Shown here: in pieces, positions 25,007 through 34,389 of the stretch | Numbering within the stretch: position 1 is the stretch's first letter | Layout of the letters: every line of letters starts with the position of its first letter | Assembly: GCA_027365775.1 (NCBI GenBank) | Contig: DAHXLX010000004.1 | Coordinates: 1-64,000 of the forward strand | Origin: Candidatus Saccharimonadota bacterium | GTDB lineage: Bacteria > Patescibacteriota > Saccharimonadia > Saccharimonadales > UBA4665 | Reading direction: 5' to 3' | DNA: 64,000 nucleotides | The notes under the pieces: model-generated | Told to the model about the DNA's origin: nothing | Seen by the model: the letters and a program-made list of their open reading frames with translations, nothing else | Databases searched by the model: none | Position numbers and translations under genes: made by a program

Positions 25007-26368
25007 ATGGCCAACAGTACAACACCCTTAAAGGAACCGCCACAGAACATAGACGCCGAAGCCTCGCTGCTCGGATCAATTCTTATCGACAGTGATGCAA
25101 TCGTGAAGATCGCCGACGGAATAAGAGTTGACGATTTCTTTGATCGACGGCACGAGCTAATCTTCCGGGCCATGCTCAGTTTATATGAGCACCATTCACC
25201 GATTGACGTACTAACCTTAGCTAATCATTTAAAAAGCAGTGGCGAGTTGGACAGCGTAGGTGGAGCCGCTTACCTGACAGAACTAACTAATTTCGTACCG
25301 ACGGCTACACATGTCGAACAATATGCCGATATAGTCGCCCAGAAAGCGCTTAGGCGTCGTCTAATAAAAGCGTCGCAGCAAATGGTTTCACTTGGCTTCG
25401 ACGAGACAAAATCGTTGCACGAGTTGATCGAGGAAGCCGAGACCAACCTGTTTGCAGTCAGCGAACAGCATGTCCAACAGTCTGTCGTCAGTTTGGAAAC
25501 TATACTGGCAGAAAGTTTCGAGCGGTTAGATGACTTACATAAAGATAAGCAGAAATTAAGAGGCATTCCTACCGGCTTTAAGGATCTGGATAACTTACTT
25601 GCCGGATTTCAACGTTCGGATTTGTTCGTGCTTGCTGCCCGACCTTCTATGGGCAAGACGGCACTAATGTTGAATTTCGCCCATAACGTGGCGGTAAATA
25701 CTAAAGAACCGGTACTATTTTTCAGCTTGGAAATGAGCAAAGAACAGCTAGTCGATCGTTTATTAAGTATTGAATCCGGAGTTGACGCCTGGGCGCTTAG
25801 GACCGGCAATTTGACCGATACCGACTTCGAAAAAATCGGTGAAGCAATGGGAACCCTAAGCGAAGCACCGATTTACATCGATGACACACCGGGAATAACC
25901 GTCAGCGATTTGCGCACTAAGGCCCGTCGTGAAGCTCATCACCATAAACTGGGATTGGTAATCGTTGATTACTTGCAGCTAATGAGCGGCGGCGGCAGAT
26001 ATAGCGGCAGTGAGATTAACCGAGTACAGGAAATTTCTGAAATTTCCAGAGGTTTAAAAGGAGTTGCCAGAGAATTAAACGTGCCGCTAATCGCAGCTTC
26101 ACAATTGAACCGATCGGTTGAAAACCGCAGCCCCCAGATTCCTCAACTGGCCGACTTAAGAGAATCCGGCTCGATTGAACAGGATGCTGATGTTGTCGCT
26201 TTCATCTACCGGGAAGAGTTTTATAATCCGGAAACCGATCGAAAAAAAATCACCGATGTATTTATTAAAAAGCACCGTAACGGTCCGGTCGGCGGCGTTG
26301 AGCTGTATTTTGATAACGAAAAACAACGTTTCCGTTCGCTTGACACCAAACATAACGATCCGTTTTAA
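25007..26368 (+). CDS. dnaB: Replicative DNA helicase DnaB
   Basis: A 453-residue protein. The N-terminal primase-interaction domain begins PPQNIDAEASLLGSILID. The RecA-like ATPase has AARPSMGKTALML (Walker A), VIVDYLQLM (Walker B) and the ESGSIEQDADVVAFIYREE arginine-finger region. It unwinds the fork as a hexamer. It has its own TATAAT at 24971-24976, about 30 bases upstream, so it is probably transcribed separately from dnaX. Confidence 0.97.
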   Translation: MANSTTPLKEPPQNIDAEASLLGSILIDSDAIVKIADGIRVDDFFDRRHELIFRAMLSLYEHHSPIDVLTLANHLKSSGELDSVGGAAYLTELTNFVPTATHVEQYADIVAQKALRRRLIKASQQMVSLGFDETKSLHELIEEAETNLFAVSEQHVQQSVVSLETILAESFERLDDLHKDKQKLRGIPTGFKDLDNLLAGFQRSDLFVLAARPSMGKTALMLNFAHNVAVNTKEPVLFFSLEMSKEQLVDRLLSIESGVDAWALRTGNLTDTDFEKIGEAMGTLSEAPIYIDDTPGITVSDLRTKARREAHHHKLGLVIVDYLQLMSGGGRYSGSEINRVQEISEISRGLKGVARELNVPLIAASQLNRSVENRSPQIPQLADLRESGSIEQDADVVAFIYREEFYNPETDRKKITDVFIKKHRNGPVGGVELYFDNEKQRFRSLDTKHNDPF

Positions 26369-26379
26369 GGGTGTTATTA

Positions 26380-27609
26380 ATGGCAAACTTCAAACCGCTA
26401 ACCGAGCGAACCCGCCGGTTACCTAGACGAAGCAGACCGCCGGTAGCGGTGAGTGCCGGAATCATGGTATTGGTTTTAGGAATATGGCTGGAACTATGGC
26501 GCTTAACTGCGTTGACCTCCGGTCTGGCAAGTAAGGCAGAGGTCGCCACCAAACACTCCTTATATCTGGATAGTCCATGGTGGAAAAGTCCGGCTTATCT
26601 TTATGGCCCCTACTACAGCTTAGTGCACGCCAGCTACAGAATAAGCCACAATCTGTTTGGTTTGCGATTGTTATCGATAATCATCGGGCTGTTAAGCGCA
26701 ATTCTGGTATATCTGATCGCCAACAACTGGCATGGCTATAAAATCGCTACGTTAAGCACCGTAAGTTACCTGACCGGATTCGGCTTCTTGGCCGTAACCC
26801 GGCAGGGCATACCACTATCCAGCCAGATGTTACTAATAATTGCCCTGCTCAGCGCGATTCTCACCGTCAATAACTGGGATGGCGGCATTGCCCTGTTATA
26901 TTTTATTGTTGTGTCAATTGCCGGGCTGTACATACCTGGGGGTATCTGGATAGTCCTAGTGTCTTGGATTCTGACATTTGCCGATTTAAAGTGGTCTTTT
27001 AAAAGAATCAAACCAAAATATGCTGGCGGCTTGGTCCTTGCCGGCTTAATCATGCTCGCTCCACTAACTTATCGGCTGACAGCTGTTTACAGTAACTCAC
27101 AACTACTGAGCTGGCTTGGCTATGGTCTACACGGCAAACTGTCGGCATTAAAACAATTCGCTACCAACTTTTACTCGGTGCCGCTTAATTTGTTCATACA
27201 CAATATGAATTTAAGCCGGACTTTAAGTCTCGGTCACTTACCGCTACTACCGGCAGCGGAAAGTATTGTTATCGCTATTGGTTTATATTGCTACGCCAGA
27301 AGGCTGAATAACTTCAACTGGCGCTGTGTCAGTGCGTTGATTGTAGTTTGCTGGCTGATGGTCGGATTCGGCGTGTTTTCGGTATTCAGTCTATTGCCGC
27401 TACTCGCCTTGGCGATGGGAGCAGGGCTCACCTACATGCTGAAACAATGGTACGAGATATTTCCGCAAAATCCGATAGCTAGACAAGTCGGTGTCGGCCT
27501 GATGGCAATCGTGATGCTGTTCAGCAGTTTCTATGCCGCCAGAAGCTATTTTGTTGCCTGGGCAAATGACCCCTCAACCGTTAGCCAGTACACATATCAC
27601 CTCGACTAG
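26380..27609 (+). CDS. Multi-spanning membrane protein, GT39/ArnT-like
   Basis: About 409 residues with roughly ten membrane helices and a basic N-terminus (RTRRLPRRSRPP). The first extracytoplasmic loop contains DSPWWKSPAYLYGPYYSL, reminiscent of the D/E-W-K-P-P loop of PMT/ArnT-type GT-C glycosyltransferases, but no catalytic DE pair is clear. I start at ATG 26380 rather than GTG 26371 because the AAGG at 26367 is then well spaced. It follows dnaB by 11 bases, probably in one transcript. The function is a guess from topology. Confidence 0.6.
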   Translation: MANFKPLTERTRRLPRRSRPPVAVSAGIMVLVLGIWLELWRLTALTSGLASKAEVATKHSLYLDSPWWKSPAYLYGPYYSLVHASYRISHNLFGLRLLSIIIGLLSAILVYLIANNWHGYKIATLSTVSYLTGFGFLAVTRQGIPLSSQMLLIIALLSAILTVNNWDGGIALLYFIVVSIAGLYIPGGIWIVLVSWILTFADLKWSFKRIKPKYAGGLVLAGLIMLAPLTYRLTAVYSNSQLLSWLGYGLHGKLSALKQFATNFYSVPLNLFIHNMNLSRTLSLGHLPLLPAAESIVIAIGLYCYARRLNNFNWRCVSALIVVCWLMVGFGVFSVFSLLPLLALAMGAGLTYMLKQWYEIFPQNPIARQVGVGLMAIVMLFSSFYAARSYFVAWANDPSTVSQYTYHLD

Positions 27610-27677
27610 AGTTAATGGCAGCTGCTTGCTATACTGAACTAGCAGGACAATTTGACTAACTAACGAGGATTCACAGC

Positions 27678-27971
27678 ATGAGTAAGCTAGATCAGGCAAA
27701 AATGTTAATGCGCGTTAAAAAAATCCAGAAGGAACTGGAGAAACAGATAATACGGATAGAAAAAGGTGATGGTGCCGTGGCGGTAGAGATTAGCGGCGAG
27801 CAAAAAATCAAAAAAATCCATATCAACCCTGATTTTGTTGATCTAGACGATATAACCCAGCTAGAACGTTGGATAGAGGATGCCGTCAAAGAAGCTATTC
27901 AAGAAAGCCAACGCCTGGCTGCGGAGAAAATGCAGCCGATGATGGGCGCCTTAGGCAGCCTCGGCTTATAG
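27678..27971 (+). CDS. YbaB/EbfC family nucleoid-associated protein
   Basis: A 97-residue protein. The start SKLDQAKMLMRVKKIQKELEKQ and the later AVEISGEQKIKKIHINPDFVD fit YbaB/EbfC, a small DNA-binding protein that forms dimers and coats the nucleoid. GAGG ribosome site. It lies 13 bases before recR, the conserved dnaX-ybaB-recR neighbourhood. Confidence 0.9.
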   Translation: MSKLDQAKMLMRVKKIQKELEKQIIRIEKGDGAVAVEISGEQKIKKIHINPDFVDLDDITQLERWIEDAVKEAIQESQRLAAEKMQPMMGALGSLGL

Positions 27972-27984
27972 TCAATTCAACACA

Positions 27985-28608
27985 ATGAACATTCTACCGC
28001 CGGCGCTAAGCGACTTAATCGAAGCCTTTAATGCACTGCCAGGAGTCGGACCGAGAACGGCCGAACGTTATGCTTATTGGTTTGTGCGTCATGACAGCAG
28101 CGCCGCAGACAAGTTGGCAGCAGCTTTGCAGGGATTGTCATCAAGAATCGCCTACTGCCAGCGCACGTATGCCCTTGTACCGGCAGGGCAAAAATTATCC
28201 GATCTGTACACCGACCCAAGCCGGGACAAGCAAATAGTGGCAGTGGTGGCGGAACCTTTTGATATCGTTGCTATCGAGAAGACCGCTATATTTAAGGGTA
28301 CTTATCATGTTCTGGGCGGTTTAGTATCACCAATTGACGGTATCAGCCCGGAACAACTGCATATTAACGAACTGATCAAACGCATTGACGAGGATAAAGT
28401 GAACGAAATTATTCTGGCTACCAATGCCAGCGTCGAAGGTGAATCAACCGCTCTATACATCCTCCAGCAGCTGGGTGACCGGCCGGTTAAAGTAACCCGA
28501 TTGGCCCGTGGCCTGCCGATCGGTGTCGACCTAGAATATGCAGATCAGATTTCACTGGGAAGAGCGATAGAACATCGTCAGACACTTAATGGCAACGAAG
28601 GGTCATAG
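27985..28608 (+). CDS. recR: Recombination mediator RecR, zinc finger degenerate
   Basis: A 207-residue protein. It has the N-terminal helix-hairpin-helix (ALPGVGPRTAERYAYWF), a central linker, and a Toprim domain (VAEPFDIVAIEKT, GGLVSPIDGISPEQL, ATNASVEGESTALYI). RecR loads RecA at gaps with RecO/RecF. The usual Cys4 zinc finger before the Toprim domain has lost three of four cysteines: only Cys58 remains in AYCQRTYALV, and the following CxxC is replaced by Leu/Asp/Tyr around KLSDLYTDPSRD. The surrounding length is kept, so the fold may be held without zinc. Confidence 0.93.
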   Translation: MNILPPALSDLIEAFNALPGVGPRTAERYAYWFVRHDSSAADKLAAALQGLSSRIAYCQRTYALVPAGQKLSDLYTDPSRDKQIVAVVAEPFDIVAIEKTAIFKGTYHVLGGLVSPIDGISPEQLHINELIKRIDEDKVNEIILATNASVEGESTALYILQQLGDRPVKVTRLARGLPIGVDLEYADQISLGRAIEHRQTLNGNEGS

Positions 28609-28614
28609 ACAAAA

Positions 28615-29613
28615 GTGTACCCGGAAGCGAAACAAATCCGACAACTAATCGATCAAGCAAAGTCGATCGTCATTATCCAGGCGGACAACCCGGACGGTGA
28701 CAGTCTGGGCAGTTCGCTGGCCCTGGAACAGATATTTGCCGCATTAAATAAGGCAACGACGATGGTCTGCGGAGTTAACCTGCCGGCTTACTTGCATTAT
28801 TTACCCGGCTGGGACAGGGTGGAGGCGGATTTACCGGCACAGTTCGATTTATGCGTCCTCGTTGATACCTCGTCATTATCATTATTGGAAAGCTTAACCA
28901 AGCGATCCGGCCTTGCAGCAATTAGTGCTCGGCCAATGATTATCATCGACCATCATATCAGTGCAGGTAATATTGATTTCGCCAAGATCCGGTTAAACAT
29001 CCCGTCTGCCGCCGCGACTTCAGAGATCATTTATGAACTCAGCCGACAACTATCTTGGGATCTCAATATTACAGCAATGAATTCATTGGCTGCCGCAATA
29101 CTATCCGACACATTAGGCTTAACGGCGGATATAACATCAGCCCGTACGGTCCATATTATCGGTGAGCTGGTAGAGCGCGGCGTATCTTTATCCGCCCTAG
29201 AAAATGCCCGCCGGGATACCATCAGAAAAAGTCCGGAAATCGTCCACTACAAGGGTCAATTGCTGCAAAGAATCGAATACTACCTGGACAACCGCCTGGC
29301 ATTATTGACTATTCCCTGGAATGAAATCGAAAAGTACAGCCCGCAGTATAATCCATCAATGCTGGCCCTGGATGACATGCGCTTAACCACCAATACCATA
29401 TTCGCCGTAGTACTCAAACACTATCTTGACGGTAAGATAACCGGCAAAATACGGACTAACTTCGGTTGCCCGCTGGCTGCCAGATTGGCTGAAACATTCA
29501 ATGGCGGCGGCCATGAATATGCCAGTGGATTTAAGCTGAACGGCCGAGACGTCAATAAACTCAAACAGGAAATAACCGACCGGGTAAGGCAACTACTAAA
29601 TGAAACTATATAA
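28615..29613 (+). CDS. DHH/DHHA1 phosphoesterase (NrnA-like oligoribonuclease/pAp phosphatase)
   Basis: A 332-residue protein with a GTG start 6 bases after the recR stop. Motif I is IIQADNPDGDSLGSSLAL (DxD type), LCVLVDTS follows, the DHH motif is IIDHHIS, and the DHHA1 domain has FNGGGHEYASGFKL. NrnA-type enzymes degrade short RNA oligomers and 3'-phosphoadenosine 5'-phosphate. Its end overlaps cysS by 14 bp, giving a recR-nrnA-cysS run. Confidence 0.87.
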   Translation: MYPEAKQIRQLIDQAKSIVIIQADNPDGDSLGSSLALEQIFAALNKATTMVCGVNLPAYLHYLPGWDRVEADLPAQFDLCVLVDTSSLSLLESLTKRSGLAAISARPMIIIDHHISAGNIDFAKIRLNIPSAAATSEIIYELSRQLSWDLNITAMNSLAAAILSDTLGLTADITSARTVHIIGELVERGVSLSALENARRDTIRKSPEIVHYKGQLLQRIEYYLDNRLALLTIPWNEIEKYSPQYNPSMLALDDMRLTTNTIFAVVLKHYLDGKITGKIRTNFGCPLAARLAETFNGGGHEYASGFKLNGRDVNKLKQEITDRVRQLLNETI

Positions 29614-30973
29614 TACGCTTTCCAGACAGATTGAAGAACTGAAGCCCATTAATCCGCCGTCGGTCAGCGTCTACACGTGTGGTCCGACTGTCTATGACTA
29701 TCCACATATCGGCAATTGGTTCACATTCATCCGTTACGACTTGCTGATCCGGACGCTCATGCTGTCCGGATTACGCCCAAACTGGGTAATGAACATAACT
29801 GACGTCGGTCATTTGACTTCCGATGCCGACGAAGGAGAAGATAAACTTGCCAAAGGAGCTGCCAGAGAAGGCAAGACCGCTTGGGAGATTGCCGATTACT
29901 ACACCGATTATTTTGTCAAAGGTCTTAAACGATTGAATTTTATTCAGCCAACGAATTTACCCCGGGCCACCGATCACATCAATGATCAGATCAACTTCAT
30001 TATCGAGTTGGAGAAAAAAGGTTACACTTATCGGATAAGTGACGGTATTTATTATGATACCGCCAAATTTGCGCATTACGCCGACTTTGCCCGACTTGAT
30101 CTTGAAGAACTGCAACCGGGCGCCAGGGTAGAGCAAAACCCCGAAAAACATCATCAGTCTGACTTCGCCCTATGGAAATTTTCACCAACGGACAAATCCC
30201 GGGACATGGAATGGGACAGTCCCTGGGGCAAAGGCTTCCCGGGATGGCATATCGAATGTTCGGCCATGTGTTTGAATTATCTGGGCGAAACAGTGGATAT
30301 CCATTGCGGCGGTATAGACCACATCCCGATTCACCACACCAATGAGATTGCCCAATCGCAAGCGGTTACCGGTAAACCACTAGCTCATATTTGGCTTCAT
30401 ACAAACCATATATTGATTGACGATTTGAAAATATCAAAGAGTCTAGGCAACGGAATTACTTTAGAAGACATTGAAAAAGCCGGTTTTAGCTTGGATGCGT
30501 TTAGATTGCTGGTTATAGAGTCCCAATATCGCAGTCAGAGCAAATTCAGTTGGGACAGCCTTCAAGCTGCCAGCAACCGGTTGCTACGTTTTAAAAACTT
30601 TGCCGTTAGAAGATACCAGGCAACGGATGGCCTAACCGAGACTCCGCCTAAACTGATCGAAGCAATGCAAAACGATTTGGACACACCGTCGGCACTGGCA
30701 ATATTGGAGGATTATCTGGACAGAAACGAACACCGCAATCTATCGGCAGCCTCGATTACCGATACCATTAATCTAATCGACAAGCTATTCGGTCTGGACT
30801 TAACGTCAACGCCGGATATATCCGAACACGCAAAGAGCTTAATTAAAGCCCGGATGGATGCCCGTCAAAACCAGGATTGGCCTAGAGCCGATAACCTACG
30901 TGAGCGCTTAGCCAGAGATAACATCGCCGTACGTGATGAGCCGCAAGGATCGGTGTGGTATTACCTGTCCTAG
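29600..30973 (+). CDS. cysS: Cysteinyl-tRNA synthetase
   Basis: A 457-residue class I synthetase. VYTCGPTVYDYPHIGN carries the first zinc cysteine and the HIGH-type motif. WHIECSAMCL and HHTNEIAQSQA supply the other zinc ligands, and LKISKSLGN is the KMSKS motif. Unlike DnaX, RecR and L33 in this window, the zinc site is kept. The anticodon-binding part is short and normal in length. It converges on the AI-2E-type gene with a 4-bp overlap of stops. Confidence 0.97.
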   Translation: MKLYNTLSRQIEELKPINPPSVSVYTCGPTVYDYPHIGNWFTFIRYDLLIRTLMLSGLRPNWVMNITDVGHLTSDADEGEDKLAKGAAREGKTAWEIADYYTDYFVKGLKRLNFIQPTNLPRATDHINDQINFIIELEKKGYTYRISDGIYYDTAKFAHYADFARLDLEELQPGARVEQNPEKHHQSDFALWKFSPTDKSRDMEWDSPWGKGFPGWHIECSAMCLNYLGETVDIHCGGIDHIPIHHTNEIAQSQAVTGKPLAHIWLHTNHILIDDLKISKSLGNGITLEDIEKAGFSLDAFRLLVIESQYRSQSKFSWDSLQAASNRLLRFKNFAVRRYQATDGLTETPPKLIEAMQNDLDTPSALAILEDYLDRNEHRNLSAASITDTINLIDKLFGLDLTSTPDISEHAKSLIKARMDARQNQDWPRADNLRERLARDNIAVRDEPQGSVWYYLS

Positions 30974-32112
30974 GACTTGGTGGCTGCCATACCCGGATCA
31001 TCGGGGATAGAGTCAGGCAATCCTAACCGATTGTTCCGATTGTGCATATATTCGATCACCAACACCCGTACACAACCGGCGATCGGTATCGCCACCAAAC
31101 CACCGAACAGCCCACTGAAGTTTATTCCGATAACGATTGAAGCAAATACCAGCAGGGGTGACATATTGGTTGTATTAGCCTGAATTTTCGGCTGTAGAAA
31201 ATATGCTTCAATCTGCATGTACACAATATAGACGATCAGTATGACAATTGCCGCGGTAAATGAGTGGAATAATGCCACAGCCGTGATAATGATCGCGCCG
31301 ATTGTATGACCAATCATCGGAATTAGTCCAGCCAGAAAGATAACCACCATTAGAGCAATCGGATAGCTAATATGCAGCAAGAATAGAGCCGGTGATATAA
31401 CTACCGCCGCGATAAATGCCATAAGCACCTGCCCGTTAACATATCCTTTTACGACCGCATACATGCTCTTACTGACCTGAGCAACGGTACGCTGATTCCT
31501 GGACGGAATAAGCTCACCATGAATCACTTTCAGCCAATGAGGGCCCTCGACCAGCATCATAAAGGTTAATGCCAGAACGGCTAAGGTTGAAAATATACTA
31601 TTAGCGATGCCGGTAATACTGGAAAAAGCCTTACCGCTCTCACCCTTGGCCCAATGTGAAATCTGCTGCGACAGCGTATCGACATAATTCTGCAGATGAT
31701 GATTTCTAATAAATCTGCCTAAACTGCTGTGCTGCGTATTGGCATTATGAACAAATGACGGAGCCGCCGCGATGAACTTTTCCGTTTGATGCACTAAGGG
31801 TGGAATAATATACGCCGCAAACGCGCCAAGCAAAATAATTACCAATAGAAACGACAAACTGGTCGCAATCGATCGGCTACCGCGCCGCTTGCCGGGTATT
31901 AACCGCGAAATTGCCGCCACCGGCGCATTAAGCGCTACCGCTAGAAAGAAGGCTATAAACAGCAGCAGGATGGCATGACTGACTTTAAGTAGACCGGCAA
32001 TCAGTACCAATGTCACCACCACTACCACAACCACCCTGAAGAGTGTTCGGTTGGATACGGTAATCTCAACCCGGGGGACTGCTTCGTTAGTACCCCTTGC
32101 TGTCTTGAACAT
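30970..32112 (-). CDS. AI-2E family (UPF0118) permease
   Basis: About 380 residues with paired N-terminal membrane helices (VVVVVVVTLVLIAG, ILLLFIAFFLAVALNAPV), an amphipathic soluble middle, and a C-terminal cluster of helices with PMIGHTIGAI and LLVFASIVIGINFSGLFGGLVAIPIAG. The family includes quorum-signal exporters and cation/H+ antiporters, so the cargo cannot be assigned. The TTG-started longer frame (32163) overlaps the upstream gene; ATG 32112 with AGGTGA upstream is a better start. Last gene of the 35312-30970 operon. Confidence 0.85.
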   Translation of the reverse strand: MFKTARGTNEAVPRVEITVSNRTLFRVVVVVVVTLVLIAGLLKVSHAILLLFIAFFLAVALNAPVAAISRLIPGKRRGSRSIATSLSFLLVIILLGAFAAYIIPPLVHQTEKFIAAAPSFVHNANTQHSSLGRFIRNHHLQNYVDTLSQQISHWAKGESGKAFSSITGIANSIFSTLAVLALTFMMLVEGPHWLKVIHGELIPSRNQRTVAQVSKSMYAVVKGYVNGQVLMAFIAAVVISPALFLLHISYPIALMVVIFLAGLIPMIGHTIGAIIITAVALFHSFTAAIVILIVYIVYMQIEAYFLQPKIQANTTNMSPLLVFASIVIGINFSGLFGGLVAIPIAGCVRVLVIEYMHNRNNRLGLPDSIPDDPGMAATKS

Positions 32113-32126
32113 AAACCAATTATCAC

Positions 32127-33269
32127 CTAAGCTCTTCGTTTGTGCAATGCGTCCTGGTAACAATCAATTAGCTGTTGACCGATTATATCTTGATCATATT
32201 GCCGGGCAATTGCCTGACCCCTTTGAGCAAAACGTCTACGTAGGTCATTATGATAGATTAATTGTTTCAGTTTAGCGGCTAAACTGGCACTGTCCCCGGC
32301 TTTGAACAACAACTCCGGGGCAGCTTTTAAGACTGACGCATACCCTGGATTGTCGGCAGCGACCACGGCAGCTCGACCGCTGGCCATGGCTTCTACCAGA
32401 ACGAAACCAAAACTTTCACCGCCAACGCTAGGGAATACAGCAATATCCGTCGAAGCGTAATAGCGTGGTTTGATTGATTCATCGACATAGCCGACAAACC
32501 GCACGTAATCTTTGAGGCCATTGTTATCGACATACAGCTCGAGATCAGTCTTTAAAGGTCCATCTCCGGCAATTGTCAAGCGATAGGCCGGCAGGCCACC
32601 ACTGCTAGATCGTTCGATAAGCGCAATTGCCGCAAGTAGCGTCTGACAACCTTTTCGTTTGACCAGACGTCCCAAAAACAATATTTCAACACGATCCTGG
32701 GCGCGCTTATATGGTTTGGCAGTATAAAATAACCGGAAATCGAAGCAGTTTCCAATAACTAAGGAGTTGCAACGATAAATTTGCTTTGCCATCAAGGCCG
32801 CCGGTTCACTAACGGCCAGCACTGAATCGAATCTACCAATCTGTCGCTTGGTTACCGCTCCAAGTAACACACCGCCATATCTTGACAGTTGGTTATATGG
32901 CGCGATATGGAAAGTGCCGATGAGCGCCGTCAGGTTGTCGGCCGAATCTATTATCCGGCCGGCCAGCATCGGGCTGAAGGGTAGCTGAACATGCAATATA
33001 TCAAAACCGGGAGCCAGAACATCGCTGATTAGTTTTTTCTTTACCGGCAACGGCACCGACAGATTATTGCCATTAAACTTCACCCGAACATTACGGCTTA
33101 AGCTATGAATATTCCGTATATCCTGCCTGTGGCTCTGACCAACAAGATAATGTACGTCATGACCTCGATGTTCCAGCCAACGTCCAACATTTATGACATA
33201 TTGCTGAACACCGTCAGTAGAATCCAGCGTATCATCCAATACCAACCCGACTTTAAGTTGTACGGCCAT
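32127..33269 (-). CDS. GT4 glycosyltransferase, PimA-like
   Basis: A 380-residue GT-B enzyme. The N-domain has DGVQQYVINVGRWLEHRGHDVHYL, HVQLPFSPM and AVSEPAALMA. The C-domain has LGRLVKRKGCQTLL, AGDGPLK and the E-x7-E motif GESFGFVLVEAMASG. It resembles phosphatidyl-inositol mannosyltransferase-type GT4 enzymes that add a sugar to a lipid. It overlaps the next upstream GT4 gene by 17 bp. Two similar enzymes in tandem suggest successive sugar additions to one glycolipid. Confidence 0.87.
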   Translation of the reverse strand: MAVQLKVGLVLDDTLDSTDGVQQYVINVGRWLEHRGHDVHYLVGQSHRQDIRNIHSLSRNVRVKFNGNNLSVPLPVKKKLISDVLAPGFDILHVQLPFSPMLAGRIIDSADNLTALIGTFHIAPYNQLSRYGGVLLGAVTKRQIGRFDSVLAVSEPAALMAKQIYRCNSLVIGNCFDFRLFYTAKPYKRAQDRVEILFLGRLVKRKGCQTLLAAIALIERSSSGGLPAYRLTIAGDGPLKTDLELYVDNNGLKDYVRFVGYVDESIKPRYYASTDIAVFPSVGGESFGFVLVEAMASGRAAVVAADNPGYASVLKAAPELLFKAGDSASLAAKLKQLIYHNDLRRRFAQRGQAIARQYDQDIIGQQLIDCYQDALHKRRA

Positions 33270-34389
33270 ATTTCCTTATCGCACGCTGATATAAATCTTC
33301 ATATTCGTCAATGATTTTAGGATAATCATACTGCTGGACGTAATCAACCGCCCAATCTTTCCATAGTTCACGTAATTGCCGATTAACCAGCAATAACTCC
33401 ATTCTCCTGGTGAATTCAGGTACATCGCGTGGATTAATAACCGAAAGTTGACCGAGGCCACTCATAAGCGCGTCATAGCCTTTATTATTGCCGACAATCG
33501 ATACCGCGCCGGTTGCCATGGCCTCAAGCAGAACGATACCGAAACTTTCCCCGTATAGGGCAGGTGAACAAAACAGATCAGCCCTTTGGAGCAGGTTTAG
33601 TTTGGTACGGTCATCAACATAACCCTTAAACACCACGCTCTTTATGCCCAAATTTCGGCTAAGTAATTTTAGTTTTTCCATGTCCGGCCCATGACCGGCA
33701 ATTATCAAAGACAGGTTTTTTAGCCTCTTTTCAAGCAGGGAATATGCTCGAAGCAGATAATTTAAACCTTTTCGACGCTCTAACCGGCCAATAAACAATA
33801 TATTATATTTTCGCTTGGGTTCAGGCCGCGCTAAGGTTAACGGGTGATAGCAATTAAGGTCAATACCGTTAGGGATAATCGTTACCGGGTTATCGGTCAG
33901 GCTCCGGATATAATCCGACGCAGCATCGGATACGGCGGTAAATTCATGTATATATTTAATAATCGATAAGGCGTAGGGAGTCACCACCCGGGCGACAGTC
34001 CGGCTGACCATGGTTTCCGGCACGACGCCGTGAAAGGTTGCAATATTAATTGACCGTGAACGACTCAATATCTGCCGGCTTAAAACCGGCACCCATGGTT
34101 CGTGAAAGTGAATGATATCAAACTTTTCCCTTTCTAATACCTCGTTGATAGCATCCGTATCCACCGTTGCGCTTACCTGAAGCGTAGTATGAGTGGGTGA
34201 ACGGATTTCGGTACCGCCGCCCAGGAAGATTACGTGCTCGGGAGCCAGGGTTACCGAATCCCGTGGTTGTGGCGTCAATATAACCGCATCATGCCCGCGA
34301 TCAACCATTCCCCTGTGCAATTCCTTGATGATTTCAAACACACCGCTGCCGCTGCCGATGTTGTAGGGACAAACGAGTGCAACCTTCAT
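33253..34389 (-). CDS. GT4 glycosyltransferase, PimA-like
   Basis: A 378-residue GT-B enzyme beginning MKVALVCPYNIGSGSGVFEI, close to the PimA start pattern. It shows HFHEPWVPVLSRQIL, a substrate-contact-type motif, IGRLERRKGLNYLL, AGHGPDMEKL and E-x7-E as ESFGIVLLEAMATG. Likely role: first lipid-linked sugar transfer on the cytoplasmic face. Its ATG overlaps the stop of the alpha/beta hydrolase gene (34386-34389, ATGA). Confidence 0.88.
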   Translation of the reverse strand: MKVALVCPYNIGSGSGVFEIIKELHRGMVDRGHDAVILTPQPRDSVTLAPEHVIFLGGGTEIRSPTHTTLQVSATVDTDAINEVLEREKFDIIHFHEPWVPVLSRQILSRSRSINIATFHGVVPETMVSRTVARVVTPYALSIIKYIHEFTAVSDAASDYIRSLTDNPVTIIPNGIDLNCYHPLTLARPEPKRKYNILFIGRLERRKGLNYLLRAYSLLEKRLKNLSLIIAGHGPDMEKLKLLSRNLGIKSVVFKGYVDDRTKLNLLQRADLFCSPALYGESFGIVLLEAMATGAVSIVGNNKGYDALMSGLGQLSVINPRDVPEFTRRMELLLVNRQLRELWKDWAVDYVQQYDYPKIIDEYEDLYQRAIRKYGRTT

